Assembly (NCBI RefSeq): GCF_017654505.1
Contig: NC_054558.1
Location: forward strand, 7,684,298-7,748,297
DNA length: 64,000 nucleotides
Direction of reading: 5' to 3'
DNA from: Polyodon spathula
Taxonomy: Eukaryota; Chordata; Actinopteri; Acipenseriformes; Polyodontidae
The position numbers and the translations under genes were made by a program. This document shows, one piece after another, positions 1-14,869 of the stretch. Numbering within the stretch: the first letter of the stretch is position 1; the number at the start of each line of letters is the position of its first letter. The notes under the pieces are model-generated. The model was not told the DNA's origin. It did not search any database and worked only from the letters and a program-made list of their open reading frames with translations.

Positions 1-3304
<3,304 letters not shown>

Positions 3305-4464
3305 CATTGACTTGTGAAATGTAGCTTTTTAATCTTCCATGTTGGCTAGAAGTTTGAAATGAACAAACAAACTGTACTTGAAAGTGCAAACGTTTAATAA
3401 AACTCAGTGAAATAGAAATATGATTTTAAATATGATTTGGAAACCTGCTGGGTTTTGTCTCCCAGAGCTTTTTGTATTCGTGTTTTTGTTCGCTTGCTTT
3501 CCCTCTAAATCCTGTTTATTCAACGCTGATCTAAATGGCCTTGCCCGTTTCTCCTCCTGAGGGCTGTAGGAGGTGTGCCGCTGAAGGTCTTGTCGTGCTC
3601 AGAATTCCTGCCTGACCTGGTAGCCTGTTCCCCTGGCAACCTGGAGGTCAGAGGGTGTCTGCAAAAATCTATAATGACCACAAAAACAGTTATTGAAAGC
3701 TGACAGGCTCTGCTGCAAATCCTGTCCATATGTCAGGGCTTAATTTTAGGGAACGACTTTGACCACTTGCTGGACTGGCAAGAAAAGACCTTTTTATCAA
3801 ACACTCAATCATAGATATTGAGGCAAACTGGTGCTGAACAAGTACGCAAACATCCTGACGAACTCCTGCTTCAAAGAGTTGCAACATTGAATCCCTTCAT
3901 TAAGTATTGATTGGCATGGCTTTTATTAAGAGCCTTGCTTGATGAGTCGCCCTGGTGCCCTGTTTAAAACCTCACACAGGTATCTATTATATTACAGCCA
4001 CTTCTCAGTTGAGTTTGGAGGTTTTCGTAGAGTCTACAATTGTTTGGTTCTTGACTGTTACTAGTAGAGTGGGAGGCTTTTGTTCTCTGCATTGTTTACT
4101 GTTGATTTATTACCCATCTGATATTTGAATAGGAAGCTGGTTGCTGACTGCATCTCCATTCCTTCATCAGAGTGGTGATTACGAGTACAGTACTAATAAC
4201 CGGTAGTGGTGTGCTGTGTCTTCGGTCAGGTGGATTAGGTCAGGCTTCATCTATACTGAAGGAAATCTGAGGAGGAAATAAACAGTTTCAGGGTAACCTG
4301 GAGATGTGAAGAGGCAGGGTTTGCTAATGGCTTGCTAATACATGCTGTGAACTCGATTTCTTTGTGGCTCTGTGTCTGTCATTAATATGCGAGATATCCC
4401 AGTTATCATTTCACCCAGGCTTTAATCTCACAATTGATGGTTAAAGCAGAACTCGTTGGTTTAC

Positions 4465-4675
4465 ATCGAGTTTCTCTCTCTCTCTGTCTCTCTGTGTCTC
4501 TCTCTGTCTGTCTGTCTGGCTGTCTGTGTCTCTCTCTCTGTCTGTGTGTGTCTGTCTCTCGGCCTGTCTTTGTCTCTTCTCTCTCTCCTCTCTCTCTGTA
4601 TCTGTTTCTGGTTGTCTGTCTCTCTGGCTCTCTGTCTGTGTCTCTCGCTCTGTCTCTCTCTGTCTCTCTCCTGTT
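4465..4675. repeat. TCTG/TCTC-rich simple repeat
   Basis: Imperfect TCTC, TCTG and TGTC units run for about 200 bases directly into the minisatellite that follows. Reading frames through it encode only Leu/Ser/Cys low complexity and are not genes. Confidence 0.9.
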
Positions 4676-5056
4676 GAGCTGTTTCTAATTAGCCAGGGTT
4701 GAAGGTTGAGTTTAGCTTGTCCTTTGTCCAGTGTCTCTTGAAGCAGTGTCTGTCTCTCTCTGTCTGTCTGTTGAGCTGTTTCTAATTAGCCAGGGTTGAA
4801 GGTTGAGTTTAGCTTGTCCTTTTTCCAGCGGTCATCTTGAAGCAGTGTCTGTGTCTCTCTGTCTGTCTGTTGAGCTGTTTTTAATTAGCCAGGGTTGAAG
4901 GTTGAGTTTAGCTTGTCCTTTTTCCAGTGGTCATCTTGAAGCAGTGTCTGTGTCTCTCTCTCTCTCTGTCTCTGTCTGTTGAGCTGTTTCTAATTAGCCA
5001 GGATTGAAGGTTGAGTTAAGCTCGTCCTTTTTCCAGCGGTCATCTTGAAGCAGTGG
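4673..5056 (+). repeat. Four-copy minisatellite, units of about 97-109 bp
   Basis: The unit TTGAGCTGTTTCTAATTAGC... starts at 4674, 4771, 4870 and 4979 and each time runs to TCATCTTGAAGCAGTG or a close variant. Copies differ by a few substitutions and by the length of a TCTG/TCTC tail. Each tail matches the simple repeat upstream. Confidence 0.93.
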
Positions 5057-8000
5057 GAATTCATTTGGCAGGATGACAGGGAGACGTAATTTGTTAAAAA
5101 AACAAGATAACTGCTTAAGATGAATTTGTTTTGATGAAATCAGTCCCTGCAATGCATTGAAAGTTGACATCAAGGTTTTTCAACCACCCAGTACTTGTAA
5201 ATGACAGCTACAGCCCCCAATACTGTGTCTGAAAACCTGTTTCACCATCATCACTGCGTTTCACTTTTTTGTGCTGTTGTTTAGTCCACTGAGAACGCAG
5301 TCTTGATTCCCAAAGCAGTGTGTTCTTGAAAGCCCATAATAGACTCTCAAGATGGGTTTGTAAACATGTCTTTCAAGTCAGACACTGTTTTTCTGTTTAT
5401 CATGACCCAGTGGCCACTGCAGTCTCAATCTCTCGAACTCCCTCTCAGCACCTGGGCTGGACTAGCTTTTTATATTTTTTAGTTTTTCAAATTTTACAAT
5501 GAAAACCACTTTTTTTTTTTTTTAATTTGGTCTATTGTATTTGTATATCCAGGAATGTACTAATATACCTATGTACTGAAGGGGGTGGTAATGCAGTATC
5601 AAGGACAGGTGAGGCAGCCCTGAATAGCTTATCCTCGTGGACCTCTAAAGAATGTCTAATCGATTACAGTGTGGTGGACCCCCAGTGCATTGCACTTACA
5701 GTCCATTCCAGCTTCATTTGTTACACCTGAGCCTGCCCCCTTTAGCATGGTTAAACAAGACCATAGTGTTAAATTGTTGTACAGTGTAAGGGTTCACCTG
5801 TCACCGTGACTTGCTCACGTATCTCTATTCGAATGTAGATTGCATTTCTTAAGGATCTACTGTAGTTGTGTTTTATTGCACACTGGATAGCAGTGGTACA
5901 AGGCACTCGGAACTGTGTGTGTTCCAGACGGTGCGGTAGAGTAGATAAACAGCAGTTCAGCACCCCCTGAACACTTTAAATCCTCTATTTGCAACAGCTT
6001 ATTTACAGTAGACACAACATAATTGCAGTTCACTAATCCAGCCTGAGATGGGCTGTAAATCTTCTGCAGTGCATCGTAAGAGCTCAGCCGTGAATCAGAA
6101 CACTGACACATTTACTAATGAGAGCTTTGAAGCATTGCACACGACAGCGCCGGCTTGATGCATGCTGGAGAGTTTGGGGGCTGGGGCTCACCTGTCTTCA
6201 TAGTGCTGGTTTATAGAATGATGGCACTGAAAACCAGCATAAGGTACAGCACAGTGTCCGTGCTTCCTGGAGCGCTGTTGTCAGGTTGACAAGAGATTTT
6301 TTTTTTTTTTTGGTGCCAAGAAAGCTGTGAGCCAAGAACTCTTTACAAAATTTTAAACCCTCCCCATCCCTTTTTAGACTCCATCTAAAGAAAGCGAAGA
6401 AAATAAATCTGTGTTTCTAACTGAGCATTTGATGGCAAATGCTTTTTATTAAGACATAGGGTAAATTAAGTTTGTCATTTAAGCTTTGAAAGATGATTCC
6501 TATCTCTAGTTTTTGCAGTATAAATGCCCCCACTTTTGAAGTCAGCACTAGCAGGCTTAGCATTTTAAGTTACAGTAGTTTTAGCTTCTCTTTGTCAAAG
6601 CATAGAGGGAATAATTTCTTTGTGCAGCAGTCTATTGTACATAAATATATTGGTTTTGATTGAATACATTGCCATGGAATAAGACTTGAGTTTTCACAGT
6701 AATCCAGTGAGAAGCTTGAATCTAATGCTGTGCACGGTGGTATAGTGGTTAGGGTAGAGGACCAGGATGAAGCCCTGCTGTGGTAGACCAGATTACTGTA
6801 TTGTCTTGGTTATTTATTTGACTGCCTTGATCCATCCAGGGAAAGCCAAATGTTTTGAGCTGGCTACCGTTCAGCCTTGGCTTCTCGCAGGTGCAAATCA
6901 TTCTGTGTCGCCTGTGCCTTCAGACAAGCTGTTGGCAGACTTAAGCTCAGATAAGAGTTTGATTTTTGGATTCAAATACAAGCCGGAGAGTAGTGTACCT
7001 CGTTTCCATGCAAAACGTTCAACCCGAGTTGAAAACCCTGCTGCCCCTGTTGCTGCGTTTCCATGGTAATTTAGCTGACCCCCACTGGATTCCAATCTAA
7101 GCTGCACCTGATTTTTTTTTTTTTTTGTTGTTGTTTTTTTATTTTCTCACCCTTTTTCAAAGCAGGATGGGTGGAAGTATGTCCCAACACTGACAAATGG
7201 GTATAAACATTCAGTCCACATCCTGGGGTGAGCAGGTTTCTCAGTGCTTTAATATTCTCGTATCAGTCTCTCGTAAGATCCAAAGAATTGTTAGGATTAT
7301 CCAAAGCAAAGCAACGATGCCCATCCTTTCGGTTTTATAAACAGATGAATTCAACCTTCGCTGCAAGGCTTGCTGAAAAAGAACCTCCAACAACCGCCGA
7401 ACTCGCACTGCGTGGAAACTGAGTCTTTTCACTCAGGTAGGCTATCAATGGGGTTCAGGGAGAACGAACCCGGATCAGCGTGGATTGACGTGCTCCTGGA
7501 AACGAGATGGTGTTGTAGTTTTCAAGGTAGGATCCACAATGATTTGGTTCAGTTTGAATTCAACCACAATTACCCTAAGGGATGGTGTGTAAATTGTCAT
7601 ATCCATTTAATGATAAAGCAATGATGCACTCCCAGTTTTTTTTTGGACATTGCATTTCAGAGAAACATGATACACAAAGAGGAATTAACGGGGAGTGTTC
7701 CGGATAGGACCATTCAGACTGGAATACTATAAAAGTGAGCAGAGAGAGACAAAGAACACAATGCTGGTGGATCAATGTACTTTCCTCAAGTGACTATATA
7801 AAGCAAGATTTGTAGTCCTATGTTTGCCCTGTTGGCATAGAATACCTTTTTTAGTCAATTGTTAGAAAACGCATTGGAAATGCACAGCAGTATTCCATTG
7901 CTGTGATGTCATCCTGTGTTGCATAATGAATCTGTACACATTGCTGTGCTGAAGGATTTGAACTCGTTCTAATCACTTGCCCTCATGCAGTGCTATCATT

Positions 8001-11000
8001 CTAATGTCTACGTCAACGAATCCAGACTGCCGTGGTTGGTATAGATCGAGAAGCAGAGTTCATATATTGGAAGGTGGTGGATGACCTAGCTTGGAAATTA
8101 TTTATCAAACCCATTTGCTTGTATGGTCTGTGGTTGACAGGACCACAAATAAATGATCTTGCCTAGTCTGGCAACTACGATCATCAATTCCCACGTGAGG
8201 GAGAAATGATTCATATTGACATGGCTATCTGCTTTTTTTTTTTTCCACGCTAGAAAAAACGATATACAGTATGGGGTACTGTAGGTTTGTTCTTGTGAAC
8301 CGTGCCATACAGTGTGTTGGAAAAAGATCCAAAGAATAATTCAGTTGTTTTCAATGACCGGCATGAATGCCAATTGAAATAGCAGCTGTTCTGTTGGAAT
8401 TTGTATGGACTTGCAGCCATTCGTTGAAAGGTTAACCCTGAGTCTTGCTGGCAATAAAATGGTGAACTTTAGGCAGGGGGAAGGCAAAACAAAGATCATA
8501 TTTTTTGGCACAGTCAGCATTAAAAACTGTGTGAGAGAAGGCGTGGACAAATGGAATCTGTTCAGTGTTTTTTGAATGTAGTAATACTACAACAAATGGA
8601 ATTAACAAATACTCGATGTTCCGTTTCACCCTGGGATGCTGCGCCCGTGCTGTTAGCGTCATTCCGATCTGGACAGGGAGGCCTCTGGTTTAGTCGTTAC
8701 TGGCTGGGGTTTCCTCTCAGTCATTTTCACACACACTAGCCCTGGTAGTAGTTAGTGAGTGATGGTGTTCGAAGGGGGGAGTGGGGGCCACACTGTCACT
8801 AAATACTCAGAATTCTGGCTTCTGATTCAGCTCTTTTTCCGTGGATCCGTTTTGGTGGGTGCTGTGTAGGGCAGTCTGGCTCATGTAGAAGTCTAGAATT
8901 GATAAATGCATCAGCAAGGAGTCTCCTTCGGTGAATTAGAATAAACAATGAAAAGTTGTGGGTGGAGGTCTGTGTTGTGGGGTGCACCGCGCTGCATGTG
9001 GAGAGGGCCGACACAGCCTGCACACACAGAGCTGTCTTGTCTGGTGTCTCCACTCTTACCTTGAAGATGTTCTTGTGACTGACTGTGTCTGTGAGGCCCA
9101 GTGGAAATGACTTCCTCTTACAGGATGAGTTGTAGCACTCGCTAAGATGCCATCCCAGTCCGGTACTGGTTATAATAAACTGGGCGTAGCCTTGTCACGC
9201 CAGGATGTTACTTTGTTAGGAGAATGTGGTTTACGGTTAATGCTGACAGGAATTTCGTTTTTGTGTCTTTTTTCTAATGTCAAAACACTGAAGACTTTTT
9301 GTCTTCTTATGCTTTTTGCTTTTCAGTGTCACAGAAGATATATAGGATTTAAATTCATGTTTGCAGTTGAGTGACAGTTTTCTAGAGATGCAACGATCAG
9401 TTAATGAATCTATTATTGGTCACTGTGGCTTTTATTTTGCTTGAGTTAAACATTCAAGATCTGTAGACCCTAGTCTCGCGTAGCAGACTACCCAGCAAGG
9501 CATGCTTTCCTTTCACCTTGCTGGACTAAAGCACCTGCCGTTTCCTCCGCATAGAGTTCCAATCACCTCCTGATTGACTGTGCTGTCTGTGCAAACGTAA
9601 AAGCAGCTTTGCAGCGTCTGTGATCAAGTTCGCTATGCAGCCTCAAAACAAATCAATTGCTCCTTCAAATATATTACTGCTGAATGTGCTATATGCAATC
9701 AAAGATCGATACAACACGAGGGGGAACAGTGTGTTTGTGTGTGTGTGTGTGTGTGTATGAAGCATGGGTTACTGCTGCAGTGAGATTAACATGAAACATG
9801 TTGGTGCCTTATGGTTCTGGGGGCCGCACTGGTTTAAAGAATGTGTGAGCGTGAATTACATACTAAAATAGTGCTGAGTTTTAAACTGATGTGAAATATA
9901 ATTGAACATCTGCTACCAGTTTTGCTCCAATCTAATATACTAATATTTATTTTTATAATGTATTGATCAGTGGAAGACACTGGCATTTATTTAATTAGTA
10001 ATCCTGTAGTCTTTCTCTTAATGTGGGTGAAAAGTGGAAACACAAATGGAATGCTGCACATTACAGCCACTCTGACACACTCTATCTATTGAGAGCTAAT
10101 TCCTAATTGCTAAAGCCTCAGCTTTTGATAGTTGTATTAATGGTGGTTCACTGAAGACTTGGCCAGAGCCTCTGAGACAGTGTAGAGAGCTGGCTGCATT
10201 ATAAAGGTACATGATTCTCTGGAAGAGAAAGGCCTGAGCACACTATTGGGTCATAGGCAAAGCAGCTTTCATTTCCAGATGTGAAAGCTGAGTTAATCCA
10301 AGCAGCACAGATTCCATTGCTGTATCAATCCCACATGTTCTGCCGAGCCCCAGTTTTTCTATTGAGCTAATTTCCAAATTCCCAGCGTGTAATATCTGTG
10401 GTATTCCTGGAACAATTCAGTGGAGATGGAGGTTTTTTTTCTGGAGACACAACTGCAGCAAATCGCCAGGGTTACCCTAGCATGGACAGCACTGAGCGCA
10501 AACCCTGATCTGAGCAGACAACTACAGCAGTGTTTTAGTTTTTAAACAGCTGGGTTTTTAAAACGAGATGGCTTAACTATAAATCTGTGTGCGTCCTGCC
10601 TAAAATTGCAACTTCCAGGATAGAAATAAGTAGGTAGCACAGTGCCTTACCGCAATATTTATTCTGTTTTATTTTGTTTTTGCTTGGCAGGGTGACAGGA
10701 TATCTGACACTATGTGGCTACGTGTTACCGTACAGATCTCTGTATGAGCTAATGCTGAATGTTCACAGTGTAAACGATACAAAACTTTCTACAGATAAAT
10801 CACGTGATGCAAAGGACAGAACCACGCAGAATAGAAGAGCAGGAGCAGTGAGCTGTAAATGGCTGTAAAGTGGGTTAAAAGAAAGTTTCCTGCCTGCACG
10901 CTTAGTCAGTATTCTCCGACGTCGCTGAAGAGAGCTACTGTTTGCTCTGCTCTGTTGAGGATTGGGACTCTGAAAGATCACTTTTACCAGCAGTGTGTGT

Positions 11001-12476
11001 GTTTTCTCTGGTCTCCTGATCAAGCCCTGGTGCAGTAGCTCTGTTCAGGTTGTGCTGGATCCAGCTCTGGGATTACTGTCCCCGACCATCCCCAAACTGC
11101 AAAACTCAGTGTCTGATTAGAGAATCTGGTTCCGATTCCAACACACTGATTCATTGAGGGTCAGCAGAAAAAAGCACCTAAGCACATGTGAAGCACTGGA
11201 GACAGTAGGCAGGCAAATGACCTGGATTTCCATAATGAAATACAGCTCACAGTGCTGACTAGACTGAGCACTCGCTGCTAATCGCTGGGATGCTTTCTAA
11301 GCTAACGGTTTAGCGCAGGGTGAAACGCAATACGCTATTGTCTAAAATAAAATATAACAGAGTTGCATCTAACCCAAAGCATATTGTCTGTTTGTGTGAC
11401 TGCATGGGAGTATGTAGTGAACGGACAAAAATGTTTTGTGGTGTCTCGGTTGTAACAGTCCTACATCTTCCAGTGTGCATCACAGCTTTCTGTACAAGTG
11501 CCTAAGTTACAAAGGAAGTAAAACACTTGTTATAAAACATTGTGAAACCGTTTGGCTGCAGGTGTTGCTTTTTTTTTTAAATGGGTCGAACACGGTCCCC
11601 TAAGAATGGGAGTAAGGGCTCCCATTGGTATTTCAGAGTTTCAAAAAGACTACCCCCTTTTCGTCTTCTATTTCAGAAGCTGTGCGGCAATAAAGCACTG
11701 CTTTGAACGGCGTGAAACTAAACTGACTTTGTTCGTTTTTTGTTTTATTTATGTGTTTATTTGTGCGATGCCACCTGTCTCTCTGGACCATGGTGTCTGT
11801 TGGAGCTCCAGTGTAGTTCTGCCTCATAGCTGCATCCGTGTCCAGCCAAGGCTGCTTGCAGGCTTGCTGAATAAACACAGGTCTGGCCCCATAGCTGTTA
11901 GAGGTCCCACACCTCCCTTTGCAAGGCGCTAGCTTTCTGTTAGCCCTTTGTATAAACACCAAGCTTGTGCCTGATGGTTGAGTAGTGCGTGCCAAAGGCT
12001 ACCATAAAAGTCAACCATGATGCAAAATATCAAAGTACCTTTTAATTATAATGTTGCTCGGTGTAAGGTTCTGAATCCCTACAGCCCAAAGGAACAGCAT
12101 AGGGGTAGAGTTGGCAAAGTGCATAGCCCCGCACTGCCCTGCCATGCCTTGCAGTGGTACCCTGGACTCCAGGGACGATCCTCTTCTGTGTATGGGGTTC
12201 ACCAAACAGCTCATTGTCTATTGGCATGGTTTTGTTTTTGACAACTGGGCTCTACTGTATCATTCTTTCAGCAGAGAGAGTCCTTGCATGTGCCGATTGC
12301 ACTCGAGTTTAGGTTTTCTTCAGCTCGTTAAAGTCGTCAAAGAGTTCACGTTGTTTAATCTGTGATTGGTACGCAGAGAGACACACGGCTCGGATCAATG
12401 AGAAAAAGATCAGTCCCTGTTTAGAGACTCGGAGCTGCGTGGTGAGGCTTGAAGGAGGTCGATCCTCATTCGACTT
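5057..12476 (+). other. Intron 1 continued, no gene recognised
   Basis: Contains poly-T runs (5509-5523, 6299-6311, 7112-7124, 8233-8244), a GT run at 9734-9757, and a possible tRNA-like A-box fragment near 6735-6765 that lacks a B-box. Bases 10017-10435 are repeat-free and look like conserved non-coding DNA. Overlapping open frames on both strands near 11552-11995 match nothing I know. Confidence 0.55.
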
Positions 12477-12563
12477 TGTAAGGGGTTTGATCGACACACG
12501 TTTTGTGTTTTATACATTCAGCACCAAGCCGAATCCGAACTGTATGGGTCCTGCCCACAGCTT
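12477..12563 (+). repeat. Left copy of an 87-bp direct repeat
   Basis: TGTAAGGGGTTTGATCGACA through TGGGTCCTGCCCACA and GCTT is repeated at 13516-13603. The only difference I see is one inserted A just before the final AGCTT. Each copy runs from TG to CA before that tail. Confidence 0.93.
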
Positions 12564-12597
12564 TAAGCAGCCTGCGGTACACCAGGCATTCTTCCCA

Positions 12598-12990
12598 GAG
12601 GCCGAGAGGGAGGAGGATCTGCTGTCCTCCCAGAGAGAGAGAGAGAGGGAGGAGGATCTGCCGTCGGTCCCAGAGAGAGAGAGGGAGGAGGAGCCTCTGT
12701 TGCTGTCAAGGGCATCACAAGGAATAATCGCACCGTTTAATGTCACAAAACCTTTACCTAACTTTTCAGTCTTTTTAACTGGCTAGGTAACATCGTAGTT
12801 TTGTAACGTGATTTACTGTAACTCCCTATTGCTTGTTTTAAAGTGAACACTATCAAACGTGGTAACATGTAGAAACTTCAGAGAGGGAGGAGGAGCACAA
12901 TGCAGGACAGATGTGGCACCACTTTATCGCCGTCGCTCCCAGAGCCAGAGAGGGAGGAGGAGCCGCCGTCGCTCCCAGAGCCAGAGAGGG
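12598..12990 (+). repeat. GAGGGAGGAGGA-type repeats (about 39 bp) encoding Glu/Arg/Pro peptides
   Basis: Units of roughly GAGAGGGAGGAGGAtctgccg plus a CCCAGAG spacer occur at 12600-12700 and again at 12938-12995, separated by about 240 bp of ordinary sequence. In one frame each they read as EREREEDLPS and PEPEREEEPPSL peptides. This recalls Glu/Pro-rich linkers of retroelement Gag-like proteins (from memory, unproven). Confidence 0.6.
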
Positions 12991-13013
12991 GTGAGGAGCC
13001 GCCGTCGCTTTTC

Positions 13014-13372
13014 CGCCACCAGAGGGAGCCGGGCCGCCGCCGCCGCCTCCGCCACCAGAGGGAGCCGGGCCGCCGCCGCCGCCTCCGCCACCAGAGGGAG
13101 CCGGGGCGGCCGCCGCCGCCTCCGCCACCAGAGGGAGCCGGGGCCGCCGCCTCCGCCACCAGAGGGAGCCGGGCCGCCGCCGCCGCCTCCGCCACCAGAG
13201 GGAGCCGGGCCGCCCGCCGCCTCCGCCACCAGAGGGAGCCCGGCCGCCGCCGCGCTGCCTCCGCCACCAGAGGGAGCCGGGCCGCCGCCGCCGCCTCCGC
13301 CGCCGCCACCAAGGGACAGAGGGACCGGGCCGCCGCCGCCGCCATTCGCCACCAGAGGTAGCCTGCCGCCGC
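13014..13372 (+). repeat. CpG-rich tandem array, about 36-bp unit with CCACCAGAGGGAGCC core
   Basis: CCACCAGAGGGAGCC occurs at about 13016, 13052, 13088, 13124, 13156, 13192, 13226 and 13264, spaced 32-38 bp. A ninth degenerate copy (CCACCAGAGGTAGCC) lies near 13349. The spacers are GGGCCGCCGCCGCCGCCTCCG. Both strands are open in several frames only because the sequence is GC-rich and repetitive. The core resembles the CTCF motif with one mismatch. It is a local CpG island inside an AT-rich intron. Confidence 0.93.
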
Positions 13373-13515
13373 GTCATGCTACCTTGGACATTCGGGGCCC
13401 CCTCAACCAAAGAAGGCTTGGGGGCTCCGACATCAACCCCGCCCACCACCACCCACCATAACAGCCCACCCAAGGGATGCACTGGGGTTGATTAGTTGAT
13501 TAGGTTGTAATCTTA

Positions 13516-13603
13516 TGTAAGGGGTTTGATCGACACACGTTTTGTGTTTTATACATTCAGCACCAAGCCGAATCCGAACTGTATGGGTCCTGCCCACAAG
13601 CTT
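13516..13603 (+). repeat. Right copy of the direct repeat starting at 12477
   Basis: Near-identical to 12477-12563. It is followed by a short tandem duplication of AAGCTTCACAGGGACAGCA (13599 and 13625). Confidence 0.93.
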
Positions 13604-14174
13604 CACAGGGACAGCAAATCTTATAAGCTTCACAGGGACAGCAGAGAGAAGGGGGAGAGTGGAAAGGCTGACAAAACCTGTGTCTGTTATGAACAGGATC
13701 GCAGCCTTGTCTGAGTTGCAGCTCAGGTTAACTGTATCTGTATTTTTGCAGGGAATGTTACCGTGAGATAAGACAACGGTTTCACAGCACCAAGGCATGC
13801 GCTCCGGGTTTATTTACTCAAATTCTGATCTTTTATCAAGGGTCCGCATTTCCAGAGTCAAGGTCTGTTGGGTATCGCCATGACGACATCCAATTGCTTT
13901 CACATATTTTGATCCAAGTTTGGAATCAGACAGAATTAACCATGGTAGAGTACTTTCCGATGAAATAAATGAAGTGTTGTTTTGGTTTATAGTGCTGTTT
14001 TATTAAAAAGAGTAAAGTGTAAAGTGTACAGTAGGGCTTTAAAGATGCAGTGGTGGGTTTCAGATCATCCGTTAAGTATGTTCTTCGTGATCAGGATCCA
14101 GATGTTCCATTGATTGTTTCTCCCTACAGACTCTGGTGTGATTTATTCCTGCTGTGCTAAGTGTAAATCATTCA
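13604..14174 (+). other. Intron 1, unremarkable stretch
   Basis: AT-rich, with no gene or named repeat seen beyond the 19-bp tandem duplication at its left end. Confidence 0.5.
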
Positions 14175-14312
14175 GGAGAAGGCCGTGTGGTCTCCGGTTC
14201 AAATCCCAGCTCAGCCAGTGACTCGCTGTGTGACCCTGAGCAAGTCACTTAACCTCCACCACACCAGAGACAGTGGTGTAAGTGACTCTGCAACAAACAA
14301 TAATACAAAGTT
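14175..14312 (+). mobile_element. tRNA-derived SINE fragment (V-SINE-like)
   Basis: A Pol III B-box-like GGTTCAAATCC lies at 14196-14206, followed by TGTGTGACCCTGAGCAAGTC and ACTTAACCTCC. This is the shared central part of fish tRNA SINEs. The same core occurs on the minus strand at 24975-25190. The 3' tail is cut short after GTAAGTGACTCTG. Confidence 0.75.
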
Positions 14313-14849
14313 AAAAAGTTCTGCAGGGCTAGTGTGAGTGCGAACCGGTTCCGTCATTAGTGTAATGTAAACGTTAATCCAGGGATATTTTCTATCGTGG
14401 CGCTGTACAATCTATGCAAACACAACAGAGATTATACCTGTTAATCTGTTACAAAACGTACACCTCCAGTAGCCTATCTATATAGATAACACAGTAGATA
14501 TTAGCAGGAGAAGTGTATGCATAACATTACACTGTCTGGAAGGACTTGATCTGTCGCTTGCTATTTTCCGTTGCTAGAGGTCAGATCTGACTTGTGCAGT
14601 TAGATTTATTTGTACGCGTTACACTTTTGGCTCATGGATAATTCCCAATTGGAGTGATCTGTCTCGTTTACAAGGGCATCCCAGGGGACGAAGCAGGAAT
14701 GCTGTGCACAGGCAAGCAGTCATAGATTCTGCGTGGAAAACTAAATAAATACATAAAGAAAACGGCATTAACGTTTTGGTCAATGCCTGAATGCTTCCAG
14801 TATTTATAATAACAGGGGTGGCTACTTGAGGATAAGAATATGTGTGTGT

Positions 14850-14869
14850 GGGGGGGGGGGGGGGGGGGG
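14850..14869. repeat. 20-base G run
   Basis: Preceded by (TG)n and followed by TGTGTG. The length is prone to sequencing error. Confidence 0.9.

Noticed and set aside
4673..5056. Regularly spaced direct repeats that might suggest a CRISPR array
   Set aside because: The repeated unit itself is about 100 bp, the spacers are simple sequence and the host is a vertebrate; it is a minisatellite.
6731..6830. tRNA-like GGTATAGTGGTTAGGGTAG
   Set aside because: Resembles an A-box of a SINE head, but no B-box or SINE body follows; too little to annotate.
11552..11995. 126- and 120-codon open frames overlapping on opposite strands
   Set aside because: No recognisable domain, no splice context, and overlap on both strands suggests chance or an old unidentified repeat.
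12853..13482. Open frames of 140-209 codons on both strands through the CCG/CGG repeat
   Set aside because: They arise because a GC-rich tandem repeat lacks stops in most frames; all are low-complexity and mutually overlapping.
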